Under the pieces are notes generated by a model, which saw nothing but the letters and a program-made list of their open reading frames with translations, made no database searches and had not been told where the DNA came from. Shown in pieces: positions 13,288 to 26,700 of a stretch of DNA of 64,000 nucleotides; position 1 is the stretch's first letter; the number at the start of each line of letters is the position of its first letter. This stretch comes from Centropus unirufus (taxonomy: Eukaryota; Chordata; Aves; Cuculiformes; Centropidae), in the NCBI GenBank assembly GCA_013397695.1, contig VYZI01000237.1, positions 675,821 to 739,820 of the forward strand, read 5' to 3'. Both the position numbers and the translations under genes were made by a program.

Positions 13288-13307
13288 NNNNNNNNNNNNN
13301 NNNNNNN
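13288..13307. other. Assembly gap (20 N)
   Basis: Twenty unresolved bases. The flanks are TTTA/ATTT-rich on both sides, so the missing sequence is probably a simple (TTTA)n-type repeat whose length is unknown. Confidence 0.99.
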
Positions 13308-13324
13308 TTATTTATTTTAAAACA

Positions 13325-13745
13325 GAAATAGAATATATCAGTTGGACAGGACCCACAATAAGCATCTAGCCCATCTTCCTGACCACTTCAGGGCTGACTA
13401 AAAGTTAAAACATGATATTAAAGACATTTTCCAAATGTCCTTTAAACACTGGCAGGCATGCATTATTGACCACTTCTCTAGGAAGCCTGTTCAAGTATTT
13501 GACCATCGTCTTGGTAAATAAATGCTTCCTGATGTCCAGTCTAAACCTCCCATGCTGCAGTTTTTGAGTCATTCAAATGCATTCTGTCTCAGGATCCCAG
13601 GGAGCAGACATCAGCATGTCTCTCTCCACTTCCCCTTCTTAAGAAGATATAGAGGGCAATGAGGTCACCCCTCAGTCTTCTTTCCTCAAAACCAGACAAG
13701 CCCAAAGCCTTTAGCAACTCCTCTGAGGGCACATCTTCATAAAAC
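13325..13745 (-). mobile_element. CR1 LINE 3'-region fragment, minus strand
   Basis: Read on the plus strand this is the reverse complement of a CR1 3' region. It starts with a worn 3' tail ('ggacaggacccacaa...catctagccca'). It continues with 'aggaagcctgttcaagtatttgacca' and 'cttcctgatgtccagtctaaacctccca'. It ends with 'gaggtcacccctcagtcttct' and 'agcaactcctctgagg'. These correspond in order to the CR1 3' untranslated region and the end of ORF2. The copy is truncated at its 5' side (right edge) and heavily mutated. It adjoins the gap at its 3' end, where a simple-repeat tail is expected. Confidence 0.88.
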
Positions 13746-13759
13746 CATGAATATTAAAC

Positions 13760-14440
13760 TTTATATTGAGGTAGGCTTCGCAGAGAGATGGTGGTTGGTG
13801 AAGAGCTCCCTTTGGCCACAGCTAGAGAGCTTGCAGCTGCCTGTAGGACCATGGTAGGGTACAGAAATGGCAAGAGGTTGAGATCTACCTTTTTCCATGG
13901 CTACAGAAAACTTCCAGTTTCCAGTCAGGAACCTCACCACAAAGTGGGCTACCACCGGTGATTCCCCCACTGGGATAGGGATGCTAGGGCTGGTGCCAGG
14001 AGATTTTGTGCAGCTCAGGCTTTGGCTACCTCCAGAAAAAGGCCACAAGGCTTTGTCATGGCTGTAGGGAGCTCACAGCTCACAGGGGCATGAGCTGGGG
14101 CTGTCTTATCTGTGCTGTAGTGCACTTGCAGCTCACTGGAGGAGGAAGAGGACAGGAGACCATGGCCTGGATATATCCCTATCCATGTGTTGGGCTGTTA
14201 CAGACAGGCAAAGCAACAAGGGAGGAACACCCAACCTCCACCACCAGGGGCAGCCCCTGCCCATAGCTCTCTTCTCAGCCCTTGTTCACTTGTTGATTTG
14301 TCTGCCAGCCCCATCTGGGACAGCCTTTATACCTGCCGCAGGCCACCTACGCCACTAACAATTCCCCTGGGATGAGGCCACCCCCAGTGTTCTGTCTGCT
14401 GTGACACAGCCATGACAACACCAGGGCTGAGTTACACTGA
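13760..14440. repeat. GC-richer block of unknown origin
   Basis: Compared with its surroundings, this block is visibly richer in G and C and contains recurring words such as 'gagcttgcagctgcc', 'gagctcacagctcac' and 'cttgcagctcac'. Frames are open for longer than average on both strands (13761-14048 minus, 14006-14266 plus), which follows from base composition. It sits directly beside the CR1 fragment. An LTR or satellite-derived insert is possible, but no TG/CA ends, TATA box or coding domain could be pinned down. Confidence 0.35.
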
Positions 14441-14511
14441 ATCACTATGACACAGTTATTACCTTCCCTTATTCAGGCAAGAAGGAACAATTAAATAATA
14501 AAAATAAATAA

Positions 14512-14575
14512 TTGTTTCAGTTATAGCTCCTCAAAATCAAGCTGCAGGAAGCATCTCCCCGCATGATAATAGCTT
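14512..14575 (+). repeat. Right copy of a diverged direct repeat
   Basis: This copy reads 'tatagctcctcaaaat...catctcccc...aatagcttt' and aligns with 13194-13258. It follows an AT-rich stretch ('aattaaataataaaaataaat') that resembles the simple-sequence flank of the left copy. The pair could be an old repeat family present twice or an old local duplication. Confidence 0.45.
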
Positions 14576-17500
14576 TTTCAGTGTCACCTGTACTGTTTGA
14601 CAAGACATGCCAGGAATTTCAGTTTGCTGCAATATATTGGAAGATATGGGAGCAATAAACACCTCTAATAATTTTTCTTCACTGAGTTATTCTAACAGGC
14701 AGTTTTCATTCATTTAAAGGAATAATTAGGACCACCGAGTTACTAAAAACCTTTTTCAGAAGTAAAATTTCAAGTATATAGCTTGCCTGGTTTAAACTAA
14801 ACTCTGATTCTGCATGTGACTTTCATTCTTTTACACACTTCAGAACTCAGATATAAACTACATATTAAGAACATGTTTTTTTAAAACCTGTCTCTCTAAG
14901 CTTATTTGCAACTAATATTCAAGATTCAAAGCTTCATTTCAGGTGCTCTCCTCAAACATAGTGCTCTAAGTATCTGTTCACTGCAGCAAAAGGACATTCC
15001 AGAAACAAAAGCAGCCCACACAGTTCTTTTTTCTTGCTTTGGAAAAGGTTTACCTATTGAGCCTGAAACTCCTTCACTTTTAGAGAGAGGGAATATATAT
15101 TTTAACAACAATTTATAAATCTCCCAAGGCCTGAGCTGCATTTTGTGTGAAATCTGTGCCAAGACAATCACAAAACTAAGCAGAGAATGCAAAAATTTAT
15201 TAAAAATTGCATAGTAATAAATGGTATTTTGACTCTTGGATGGTCCAAACGATTGGAGGTATTTAGAGCTTATATCTTTTGTGGGAAACAGAAGGAGAAA
15301 TAGTTGGGAAAAAGCAAAATACGCAGTAATCAAAGCAGTGAATTAAATCTTGCGTCCATGGGTCCGTGTCGACCTCATTACTTTGAAACACCGTGTTCCC
15401 TTCTTCATGCTTTCCTCATGTATTGCCACTTCTGATTATGTCATCCCCCAACTATATTGCCTGTTTTGATGTATCCACCTATAGACAGGGCAAGCTGGAT
15501 ACGTGCTGGAAACATCACCTTTACAGTGGTTATGGATGACAGGTATGTGGGCATACACTTTACAAAACACCACTGCTTTTGTCCAGCTGAGCATGAATAT
15601 AGGAGTATGGGGACAACAATCTCATTCACACTTTCCAGAAGCATAAAAAGTTGGGGCAATTTTCCTTTCATGTTACTTGAGTTATGTGAAAAGCAGAAAA
15701 CACTTGCAAATAGCAAAAAGTGGCTTGATCACCAGGCCTGGACAAGAAGTGATGTAACAGAAGTTTCATCTGGCAAATAGCAAAGCTTTATTGAATCTGC
15801 ACAGTGATGCCAGCTTCTGTCTCTAGCTTTGCTTCCTTGCCTCTTCAATCTGTTTAGTAAGTGAAGGAGCCTCATTAACAATTAATCAACTTCTCTTGGA
15901 CTCCAGTCTGTGTGTTTTGGAAGGTTTCTAATTATGAATGGCTTCATTTAAGACTGCATTAAATGCTCTGCAGATTTGAAAGGAATTTATCACAGCACAA
16001 TTAGGTTGATAGCTCTCTGGTCATCAACTGGCCCAACATTTCCATCTCAATGGTGGCTTAGATAACAACGCTGGAAAAACATAATAGCTCTCTCTAATGA
16101 CTGACCCAAGGCTTTTAAGCATTGCTGAGAATAAACTCCTTGAAGGTTGCAACTTTTCACTTAGCACCAACAACTTCTGTCCTCACCAGCTGTCAATTAA
16201 AAGAGTTTTTACTTAAGCAACGGGCAGGTTCCTTCAATGGGACAGTGCAGCAGGACAGTATCCAGCTTAAGAAGCTCTGCTCAGGAAAGGGACACAGAAT
16301 CAATAGCTGATCTTTACTGGCGAAAAGGTGTAATTTAATATCCATCTCTCACCCTCCTGTCATCAGGCTGTGAGTTGGACCCTGAGTGCTTCGTAGGCAC
16401 AGAAAGAGGAGCGGAGAAGGGAGGGGGAGATTTGGTTCAGCCTGAAGAAAATTGGGTTTTTTCAGTCAAAGAAACCAACAAGAAAACGCCTCAGAAAAAA
16501 CCATGTTGCATCAGTCTAAGACAGGTTCTATTTCTATTTATGTTCTTAATATATTTCATTTTTTTAACTTAGCCAATTTTGTCATGAGCTGCCATTCCTT
16601 AAAAGACTCATGTTTCATTTAAGTGAGAACAACAGGTTTAACATTTAAGCTATTTCTCCCATTTCTTGGTAAAGCTATTTGGTACAGGTACACAAAAACC
16701 TTCATTTCTTCTGCAATCCTTTTTCAAGCAAATTCAATAAAATTGCCTCTTTGCCTTCCTCAGAAAAAAATTTCAATTCTCTGCTGCTAAAAACAGCCTA
16801 TTTCTATAGCTGTCACTTCTGCACTAAAGGATTCTGAAACTTCCCTAATGCCTCACCACATCTATTAAGCTTCTCCTCACTGGGGTTGGGAGCAGCCCTG
16901 TCTGCTGCATTTCTGACTCATTTTCTTGGCCCTGCTTCAGTCAGTTGGGGAATTCCCTGGAGGATGAATGTGTTGGCATCTCCTTTGGAGTGCTTAAAGG
17001 TTAAAGCAGCCCAGGGATAGCAATGGAAGAGGTCTTCCTGCAACCACCTTCATGGGAGTTGTAAATGCCTTTCTAGATGCCAGGAAGGGCAAGGGTGCCA
17101 GAAGGACTCTATGTAGCAAGCTGCAAACATCCTTCTGCTGGCAGACTTGCATAAGAGCTTATTCAGCCTGTTTCAACCCACTTGTTTCTGTATTTTTTCC
17201 CAGAGAACAAAAAATCTCGTTATCCATGTTAGGCAGCAATGAGTGTTTTGCCTAGCAGAGAAATCTTCGAGGCTGCTAGGAGTGCTCTGAAGGTAACGTG
17301 AGGCCATGCAAAGTTTTCTCTAGGCTCCAGCCAAAACAGGTCTATGTCCCACAGGCAATGTTTGTACATCCTGCATATGACAAAGGTATGGGACTGGCCT
17401 AAGAGATCCCAACTCCAACAACTGTTTTCTTCTTGCCACTTGTCAATGTCCAAGACTGTGAAGGTTTTAGGGAAGGGAAAAAAAAAGGCCTTTCTCTCAT

Positions 17501-19906
17501 CAGCAACAAGGATTTGTTTAGACTGGCATCAGGCAACAAGTCTTAGCTGTGCCATTTCTCATCCAGATATAGAAATTAACCCTGCCTAGTTTATCTTGAT
17601 TTTTTTATGTTGCTTTCCTGGCAGACTAAAAAGACATAAGCCATTTCTTACTCATATTTTCTTAGTGAAACATTTAACATGTTAAAATAGCTGTAGTCCT
17701 GACATTAAATTTTTAACACTTAAATGTGCCAAAAAGTACAGCTACTTTGACTCGAACAGAATGCTTTGTCTAGTTCAAAACACGTTGCTTTGAAATTTTT
17801 GTCTGGTTTTGGATACTTTTTAGAATTTATTTTTTTTTAAGAAATAATTCTTCACTTCAACTGAATTTTGTCTGTTGCTTTTTTTGTACTACTGGCACAT
17901 TGGAAAAGTTTGCTCTGTTGATATCCAGTGCAAACTGGTCTCTGAAATGATATGCAGCCACTGTAGCACTCTGTAGTCTTTTATAGTCATGCATCCCCAT
18001 TACTGCAAAGTCTAGAAAAAAAGATGGCCTAGTTGTGTTCCATAGGATATCCAAATTCAACAGCTTCTTTTATCCAAAGTTATTCATATCCATGGCATCC
18101 AGTCTAGCAGCTCATTGTGCAATTTTGATTTCATGGTCTCATGGCTTACATCTTTTGCATATTGTGCAAAGGATACAAGCCATTCATAGACTCCTCCAGA
18201 AAGTCATTTCTCTGTTGCCTCTCTTGCTGGGCTAAATTCTGGGGAAATATCATCACAGGTGGTTGTTCTGAGGTTGCAGAATAAAAAGAAAAAGAGGGAG
18301 GATAGAGCAATCTGTGCTCAGCAAAACCCTAGATTTCTTAATTCCTAATTCTAGAACTATCATTTCAGAACACTGTACATTTCAGGGTAAGTGATTGTGC
18401 TTTATGCTTCCTGAGAAAAGGTGCAGAAGTCACAGATACTCTATAAAAAGACCTTAGCCTAATACATACCCATGGGAGAGCTGGGGATGAATGAAGCCGG
18501 TTGATTGAAAACAATAACCAGGCCAATAAAAACATCATATCTAACCTACAGAAAATCCAAACTTGAAACAGTTTAAAGCTAAATGGTAAGCCATGCTCTT
18601 TCCGTCCTTTGCTTCAGCATCATCTCGCTTCATTGATTAAAGGTGTGAAGACAAAGTCTGGGACAGGTACATGGAACATTTGATTGCAGGGGAGTAGCAC
18701 AGAGCCTTGGTCAGTCGGGATATCAAGAGCCATTGTATGAGCAGCCAGAAAGCAAAAAGTTACCGATTCCTGTACGTTAAGTGAAGAACAAATTGCCCTG
18801 CTCTTGTTTTACCAGTGCAATAGATTTTCCTATTCAGTTACTGATTGCACGGGGAGGAAGGAGAAATACTGCAAGTACAGTCATGAAGACTCTGAAGTAC
18901 TATTCAAGGCAGGGTCCAGAACACACCTTAACTTCATCAAATATGAATGTTGGTTTATCACTTGCTGACACAATAAGAAGAAGAGTACTGCCACTAAATC
19001 CTCTCAGAGATGTGGGCAAGTCTATATGCAATAGAAAGGATTCTATGATAATAGAAGGATAGCAAGCTTTTAGATCTGCAACAGGGAAAAAGGGATGCAA
19101 GGCAGGAGTCAGGGAAGTTGTGAAAGCAATAGGAAATTTTGCAATGAAATGTGTAGAACAATTCTGAATTAATTATATGCTTTAATTAAAAATTTTCCAA
19201 AATAGGATACATTGTTAACCTTTTTTTCATCTTTATTTTTGCTCTTGATATCAAGGCAATGCTCTCCCATTGGCACCATACACAGCCATGCATTCAGGTG
19301 TCAGGGGGGCAGGACGGTTTTATTTTTATTTCTAGTTTGGAAATATTCTACTGCCCTGACAATTTTTTGTTGGTTTTTTTTTTTTTCTAGAGAGACATCT
19401 AAGTGAATTGATTTTGAATCTTTGACATTGTAATCGATACATGAAAGAGAAAATATTAACTTACAACTGCCAGTTTCTGCTGTGGTAGTGGTTTTCTTCC
19501 TTAGCACCAGATAGGATCAGCCACTGTATAAATTAAATGTGCTAGGTAAACACATTCTACTTAAAAGCAAAGCCCTACCAAAACAAACAAGGATAAAAAG
19601 ATCAGGGATCCCAAGTCCATCCAATTTTATAGTGTCCCAGATAATGGAGGCCTACAACATTCTCTGCCCTTCAGGTTCCCTCCTGGGTACTTGCCCAGTC
19701 TATTGGTCTAAAATAATACTGCTCTAGGCACATGTGGAAAAGGGTAATTTTCCTCCTTCTAGACATAAATGAAACTGGGCAAGATATGTCTGTCTATCCA
19801 TTCAGAGCACTTTTACTTACCCACTGCCTTGAAGTGTATCATTCCTCTGAAGTATTGCTTCCCTACACCAACATTTACACGCAGCTCTCCGCAGTCACAA
19901 ATGAAA
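14576..19906. other. Unannotated noncoding sequence
   Basis: No gene is supported. The minus-strand open frame at 14926-15333 (135 codons) is the longest in the window, but it has no recognised domain. Overlapping plus-strand frames at 15457-15780 and 17344-17589 are similarly anonymous. Scattered homopolymer runs, for example T-runs near 17825 and 19375, are the only low-complexity features. Confidence 0.5.
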
Positions 19907-19953
19907 TGGGAGTTTTGGGAATTTTGGGAATTTGGGAATTTGGGAATTGGGAA
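19907..19953 (+). repeat. Short tandem array, unit about 8 bp (GGGAATTT)
   Basis: The motif GGGA-ATTTT / GGGAATTT recurs about five times with single-base length changes, grading into GGGAATTGGGAAG. The unit is short and imperfect, typical of a small minisatellite. It forces the repetitive residues seen in open frames across it (19732-20029), which are therefore not genes. Confidence 0.85.
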
Positions 19954-20639
19954 GTTTGCATGGAGACTGGCCAGAATTAAAGCAGCTTTTGTATTTCCAA
20001 GGCTCATACAGGTCATTATGTGTCACTAATTAGTCAAATAACAGATGTAACTCTCCCAACATGAAGAGCTGCTGTTGTTTTACTTTGGTTTTCAATTTCA
20101 ACACGTAAGCATGGCATCTGAACTGGGACAAAGTGTGTGAAATACAAGGTTATTGCTTCATATATTTAACTTTACAACCCCTGTGGTAAGAGGTGTGTCA
20201 GGCTCAGTTCTTAAAACTCAAAGGGAATACAATTAAGAAGACACTCAGGCTGTGTCTGTATTAGCAGATTAAGTATTGCCAGGCCTAACTGTTAGAAATT
20301 AATCGCCTACTGTCTGTCTAACTAGCCATCAATTTTTCCACTTGGCAACCAGTCCCTTCTGAAGCACAAGTCAAAGCCAGCACAGAACAAGGATCATTGC
20401 ATATCTTCTCTCTGTTGCGGCAGACACACCAGACAGGGAGGTATGTTCCCGCTTCCATGCAAGCAGGCCTGAAAGCTAGTGGGTGGACACTGGTATGGAT
20501 TCCACCACTGGGTGCACTGGGTTTTTTGTATTCACTTCTGCATTCTCTTTAGAAATTTTGCTATTTGTCATGTTTATGGGTTTTGTTAGTTTTTAGTCTT
20601 AACTTTCTTGGTGGTTGTACTCCGCTACTTGCTTCTCCT
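19954..20639. other. Unannotated noncoding sequence
   Basis: Mixed-composition DNA with no long open frame on either strand and no recognised repeat. Confidence 0.55.
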
Positions 20640-20735
20640 CATATGGTTTTCCAGTGATCTATGTCCTCTTAAATGTTGCCTCTCCAGGCTGAACAAACCA
20701 GCCTCGGCTAATCTGTCTCCTGCAGCTGAAGGATG
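20640..20735 (-). repeat. Possible CR1 scrap, minus strand
   Basis: The stretch 'gcctctccaggctgaacaaa' with 'ccagcctcggctaatctgtctcctgcag' resembles the reverse complement of the CR1 segment 'cagcctggagaagagg', a landmark at the end of ORF2. Only about 90 bases are recognisable and neither edge is clear, so this is a weak call. Confidence 0.45.
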
Positions 20736-23700
20736 AGTCTAGAAGTAAAGCAGGGATATGGATCAAGAGCAGCCTCCTCTCCTGCCGTGGAAAAATGTAG
20801 TGTAGACTTCACCAAGCTTTGTGTCCAGACAGTGAATGATGTTAGTAAATAAACACCATTCCCTAGCCACAGATCCAAAGAAAATCCCTAGTTAATACAT
20901 AAAATCTTATTCTATGCACTGACAGAACTTTATTGTTTTCTCTTGCTTCAGATATAATGTGAAAGATCTTAAGAATTTTTCACAAAACTGCAAGTAAAGA
21001 GTAAGCAGAAATTCAATGTATCCCTTGAGTTGGACTTCCCACTCATGAAAGTGATTGCTGACTACCCTAGTAGGACAGATTCTTTAAAGTTTGCTCTTTT
21101 ATCAGCAAATATTTTTGTCACATGTTGTTCGAACTTGTTAAAAGTCATTACTACCTAAAAACTGAACTTCTTATAAACTAGTGACTTGTTCTCACTGCAG
21201 GCTTCGGAGTTGGTTTACATGCCACCATCAAACCGTTCCTAGATTTCCAAATTAGAATTTTGATTCTAACACGTGAGAATTTAAAATATTTTCCTGATTC
21301 TCCTCAGCTGAGTATTTACAGACACAATTATTTCAACGTGCAACCACCCTCAGACTTTCGCACCAGGTAATGAACACTTGAGTGTCCTTCATTTTAGACA
21401 GTCAAGAGTCACAAACTAAGCAGCTGTTAATTAAGACTATTCCATTGAGAGCCCTGAACCTCCACAGCTCTCTGAGACAAACAAGGGAACAGCATTTGAG
21501 TTGCATGTTGTAACACTGGAGAAGTCTTCCAAATAGGTGGGAGAAAGCAGTTATGGAAAGGGTCAGAAATCAGCCTGCTGTCATTCTTTCAATGGATTGT
21601 GTGGGCCAAAGGTAGATTTCGGTTAAAAATAATTGAGAGTGCATGCCTCAAACCTTCATTTGCCAACAGAAAGGGATATTTTCCTTCACAAAAGCATCAA
21701 GGGCAAGTAAAAATGTTATGAGCATCCTAAATGTTAATCTCACATTGGAAAATTAATCTGTTCCACTGAACACACTTGGGTGCTAAAACCCAATTGTCTC
21801 TATAATGTTTAATTGTTGGAGAAGTTCCTGGCCAAACACAGTTCCCTCAGACAGCTCCTGGATATAGTTCAGAAGTTAGCATAAGAGAGAAACTGTTCGT
21901 AATCAGTACTTTGGATGAAGTCACTTTGCTTTGAAGGTTAAGATGGTTTAATAGCATAGATGCAGGTCATTCTGTGCCAGTTGGCTTCAAGTTTCTGATT
22001 CAACTCTCACCATTTAATTAGCTAGTGAAGATACAGCCAAGTCCAACAAAGTGATGTCTTTTACTCCCTTGTCTTTGGTTATTAGACAAATACAAATGCT
22101 TCAAACTTCTTGCTAGATATGTAAATCAATTTATAAGGGCTACAGAGGAGTCATAGTCAAGGGAGATATGAAGAAAATAGTTCACAATCGCACAAGCAGC
22201 CTACAGCAGGACTTTGTTCTAGAAGTTTCATAGGCCAGGTTAGATAAATACACGCTATGGAACCTTACCCAGCCCAGTTTTCTCTTTAACTAGACTGACT
22301 TTTCCCTTTGACTGCCTGGCTACAGGCTCCTTGCTTATTTTACAATATTTTAGTTTTTTTACTGGCTTTCTGTTATTTCTTTAGTAACTCCAGTTAGAAA
22401 AACAACATTTTACATCTCTGTTTGCTCAGAGTATTTTCACAGATATGCCATGAAGCATGTCAGAGGAGCAGTGAGGCTCTTTCCCCAATTTTCTGCTCTT
22501 TAACTCCTTTAATACACTAGAAAAAATAGCAAGTTTGTGTACATTAGTCTAGCCCTAACAGTTAACCTGAATGCTTGGAAGAGGCACTCAGGGATTCTGT
22601 CTTATGATCTTTTTGTTGATTATGGTAAAGTAATTCAAGGCACTTCACATTGCACAACTGCCAGAACTTAAGAAGGAACAGGTACAGATCAAGCTGCTGG
22701 CATCAAGAAAAATAAGCACAACCTAAGGTGTTTCCTTCCACCTCAACACCTTGCAAGATATTCAGTGCCTATTTAAAATAAAATAATTTTAAAGCCTATT
22801 GTTTTGCCAAATTCTCTTCCCTCCTGTTGCTCTAAATTATGCTATTTTCTCTGCATAATTATTGGTATGATGATAATCTATTAATTCCAATCCAGCTGCC
22901 CACTGGTTACCACTGAGTATCATTTTCTCATGAAGGATATGTGTCTCTGCTCATTTGCAGACATATAAATGCATGACGTTCTGCTCCCTCCCATAGGGGG
23001 AAAGCAGAGCAGCATCTTCCATCAGAATTACCACTCTCTTCCCTTCTGTTACTGCAAATTTGGCTGGAAATGCTGCGGCTGTTGAGATTTGAAGGCTTGA
23101 GAAAATCCAGCCATTCTGTTGTTATCAGGCTAATAAGCCAAACAAGTCCACATGCTAACTCCGGTGAGTGAATCCTGCAGTGTATCTCCAGTTGGAATCA
23201 ATGGGAAAGAAGCCAAAGGAGCCTGAAATGTTTATTTCTTGCTGCACATCTTCTAGTCATTCTGCGTGCATGTCACCCACCATCAAAAAATAAGCATTGA
23301 TGAAGTTCTGGTCCTACCACTGTCCAGACCAACTGAGATGGGATGAGGTTGAGCAAGTTGAAAAAATCTCTGCTCATTATGGTATTGTTGTCTCTGCTCC
23401 TTCTGTCTGAACAGAAAATCTTGTTCAATAGACGAGAATGCACTTCATGAAATCAAGCACTCAGCTTGGTGTTGCCTGCTAACTCACTGAGGGTGCTCCC
23501 ACTCTCCATCTGTGTCATTTCTGAAGATTTGTCCCATTTATCCTGTGAATGTATCCTATGTAGAATGAAATGGTGATATCACCATCTATAAATCAGGAGA
23601 AATGGCATATGTTTCATAAGAAAATAACTAAGATTATATGGATGAAATATAGCAAAGGAAATGACAGGTGATTGGAAGTAAATCCTTATGTCTCCATGGA

Positions 23701-26700
23701 ACAGGTTCAAGGGCGATAAGGGGAGATCCCAGTTTGAATCACAAAGGGACTCATCTCATCTCCTTGAACAAATACATGATGACATCAGGATTTCTGAAAG
23801 CGTAAAAGCCCAGAAATTCTCCTGCCAACCTGATATGAAACACTGTGCAGCCAGTCTGAACCATAAACAACTGGTATGCAGAAGAAAAAGGCATGCAGAA
23901 TGGATCAAGCATCATTTTTCCATTTATCTCACCCTTTATCATTTATCATTTATCATACCCTTTATCTCACAGAGAAACAGGGGATATTCTACTTGGAAAC
24001 AATTTTTCGGGACTGTTTTCATTTTTATTTTGGGATTGGAAATAGAAATTTCCTGAGTATTGAAATTTCCAGGTCTTCTGACCACCTTCAATGATAAGTC
24101 TCAGGAAACTTGCCAGCGCAAGACCTGCTCGTCATCATTGTGTACTTTATGACTATGGCACATACCAGTGCAGCACAATGTAGCATAGACCAGTTGTGGT
24201 ACAGTGTGGCAGCAACCTTCTTTCCTCAGAAATTCAATTTACAGGCACAATCAGCACCTTAATGTTTTGAAGGACAACGTGCTACCACCACAGTCAAACA
24301 GAAGTTTCTCCCATTCGGCTGAATTAAGCTGAGAATCTATCCCCAGTTGACACCACGAAATGCATTGCCTTTCTTGCTCTTAGCAATCTGTAGCATTACC
24401 GCCTTCCCAATTCCGTAAAGATCCATTTAACATACTGCTCAAAACCAAACCTCTTTACTTCTGGACTTTAGTTCCTGGATTTGTAAGCAGCTGCTGCAGG
24501 GAGCTCTCTAATGCTCTTCCCAATGCAGGGCTTGCTAGAACAGAAGCCTTTGGCCTCAATATAAGCAGAGGAGATTGATAGTCTGCTCCCAGGCCTGCTC
24601 AATGGATTTTAAAAACCCCCAGCCATCTGGGCAGACAAAGCACTCCCTTGGAAAGGAATACATCCCCCACTGTGAGCAAGTTAAAAAATGGCATTGGACA
24701 TTGAATGTTAAATAAAAATATGTCAGTATTTTCTCCACCTGAAAAGAAGTCTATGATCTGCAGCAGTGCTTTTTCTCTCTATTCTTTTGCATTGGTCAAG
24801 TTGCTTCTCTAACTCTGTCCAGCACATACAGCAAATCTTTCTTCATCCAGTCCTAGTGCCTCCATTCCTTGCACAAGGCACTGTTCCTGTAAAGCCACTT
24901 CAGTGCTCTGAAGGGTGGACACAGAGCCATGGACCATCATTACTGCAAGAGCAGCACTGACCAACCTACTGATAAGGCATGCTTCTTCCTCATCTCTTTG
25001 ACAGCATCATGAGCTACTTCTTCTTGTGGTAACTGCAAGCGTAGTCCAGATAGATCTAAATTAGAGCAAGAATTGTTACCACATCCCAGCTCCTCCATTT
25101 CCCCTGCAAATGAGCACTAGGATAATCCTAAGAGAAGAAACATGGCTGCAGATTAGTAGCCCAGAGCTGATGCGTGTATCACATCTTCTACTGAAGACCA
25201 GCTCATGTAGCTCTGCCACAGACCCTTCCTTCCCCCTCTCTGCTAATTCCCTCTACCTCAAGTACTTCACATGTGAGCATTTCCCCTTCAACTGTGGCTA
25301 ACACAGAATTGTTTTCTTTAATAGAAAAGGCCTCTTCAGTGACTAATTCCTCTGTTAGACAGAACAATGTAGGTGTAATGATTACTACAATTGGGTACCA
25401 TATGACTGCAGGGTGAAAAAGAAAATTAAAGAAATAAATTACTAGATGTACAAACTTTATTTGGGATAAAGCTTAGAAGGTGCTTTTAGAAGCAATAATA
25501 ACAATTATAATTAATGAATGCACTGCCAAGTATTGACCAAAAGATACTTACAAGTTCACCTTTCATTTCCCCAATGCCTGACTACTCAATTTGTTTTCTT
25601 ATTAAAATCTAAGGGCTTTGTGAAAATGCCTTTGAAAACAATCACTAGGATATAACTATTCCTTGGGAAAAAAAAAAATAGAGCAAGAACCAAATTCTAT
25701 GCATCATTTCTCTCTTAATACCTACTGTTTTAAAAGGTTTGTATGGTATTTTAAAATCAATGCCAAGTCAAAGGAAAGAACTGTCATGTTTGCTTGTCAG
25801 GTAAATGACATACTTGAAGGCAGCTCTGTAGCCACTGAAATGACTCAAGGATCTGAAAAATGCACTGAGTTAGGAAACCCTAAAATTTCCAGGGTGAAAT
25901 TATTTGTATAGTAAGTAAAACAAGGGTCAATCAAGAGAATAGGAGGACTAATGTGGTACTTAATTGTAATCACTGAATAACAAAGGATCAGACTATGTTG
26001 TCCAAAGCATGAGTCCAAATGGTGATGAAATACAGAGAAAAAAAACATAGATTTGTATATCAGAATTCACAGAAATCATTTAAATCACAATTTCCTTGAT
26101 TTACTTTTCCTTTAGGTGTTTCCAATGCTAACTTTCTATGCCGCTGTATGCAAGCAATAATATATAAATCATTCAAATTTTACACAAAAGGATGCTGGGG
26201 TGGGTCCATTCTTCCTGCTCGTTCCACAAATATTCCCAGAAGGGACACTCAGCATTCTTCATCAGTGCTCACATCACACTACATGTTTGGGTGAGCCAGT
26301 AGTAAGAAGGAGTGAAACTTTGACCTTGAGCTTAGCACACATAAATTGCAATTGTTTGAGCCAAAAACAGTCTCGGTAGTGAAGACTGTTGTGATCCATG
26401 GAGGAAAGGGAGACAGAAATATACCTTCCATAAAGATTCAGGACAGACAGCTTCAAGAAACAGGACGCAAGGAAGTCTTATTCCCATGCAGAGCAAGCTT
26501 CTTTCCTTTGTAGCAGAGGATAAGTATCACACAGATATTTTCAATGCATAAATTCTTTGCTATTGCCAGTACCTAAATTGTCAACAATGCCCTTTTCTGT
26601 GGGAGTTTGAAGGTTCCAGAGCCTTCGTGTGGAACTGTGCTGTTTTGCTCTTAAACTGAGTACACAACTAAAAGAAAAATAATTTTAAAAGGCATCAATG

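Noticed and set aside
14926..15333. Longest open frame in the window (135 codons, minus strand) as a gene
   Set aside because: No recognisable domain, no splice context or conserved-looking motif, and a plus-strand frame overlaps it. A frame of this length is plausible by chance in 64 kb.
23700..23745. tRNA-like wording ('ggttcaagggcg', 'agtttgaatcac')
   Set aside because: No cloverleaf stems or proper A and B boxes at the required spacing could be found.
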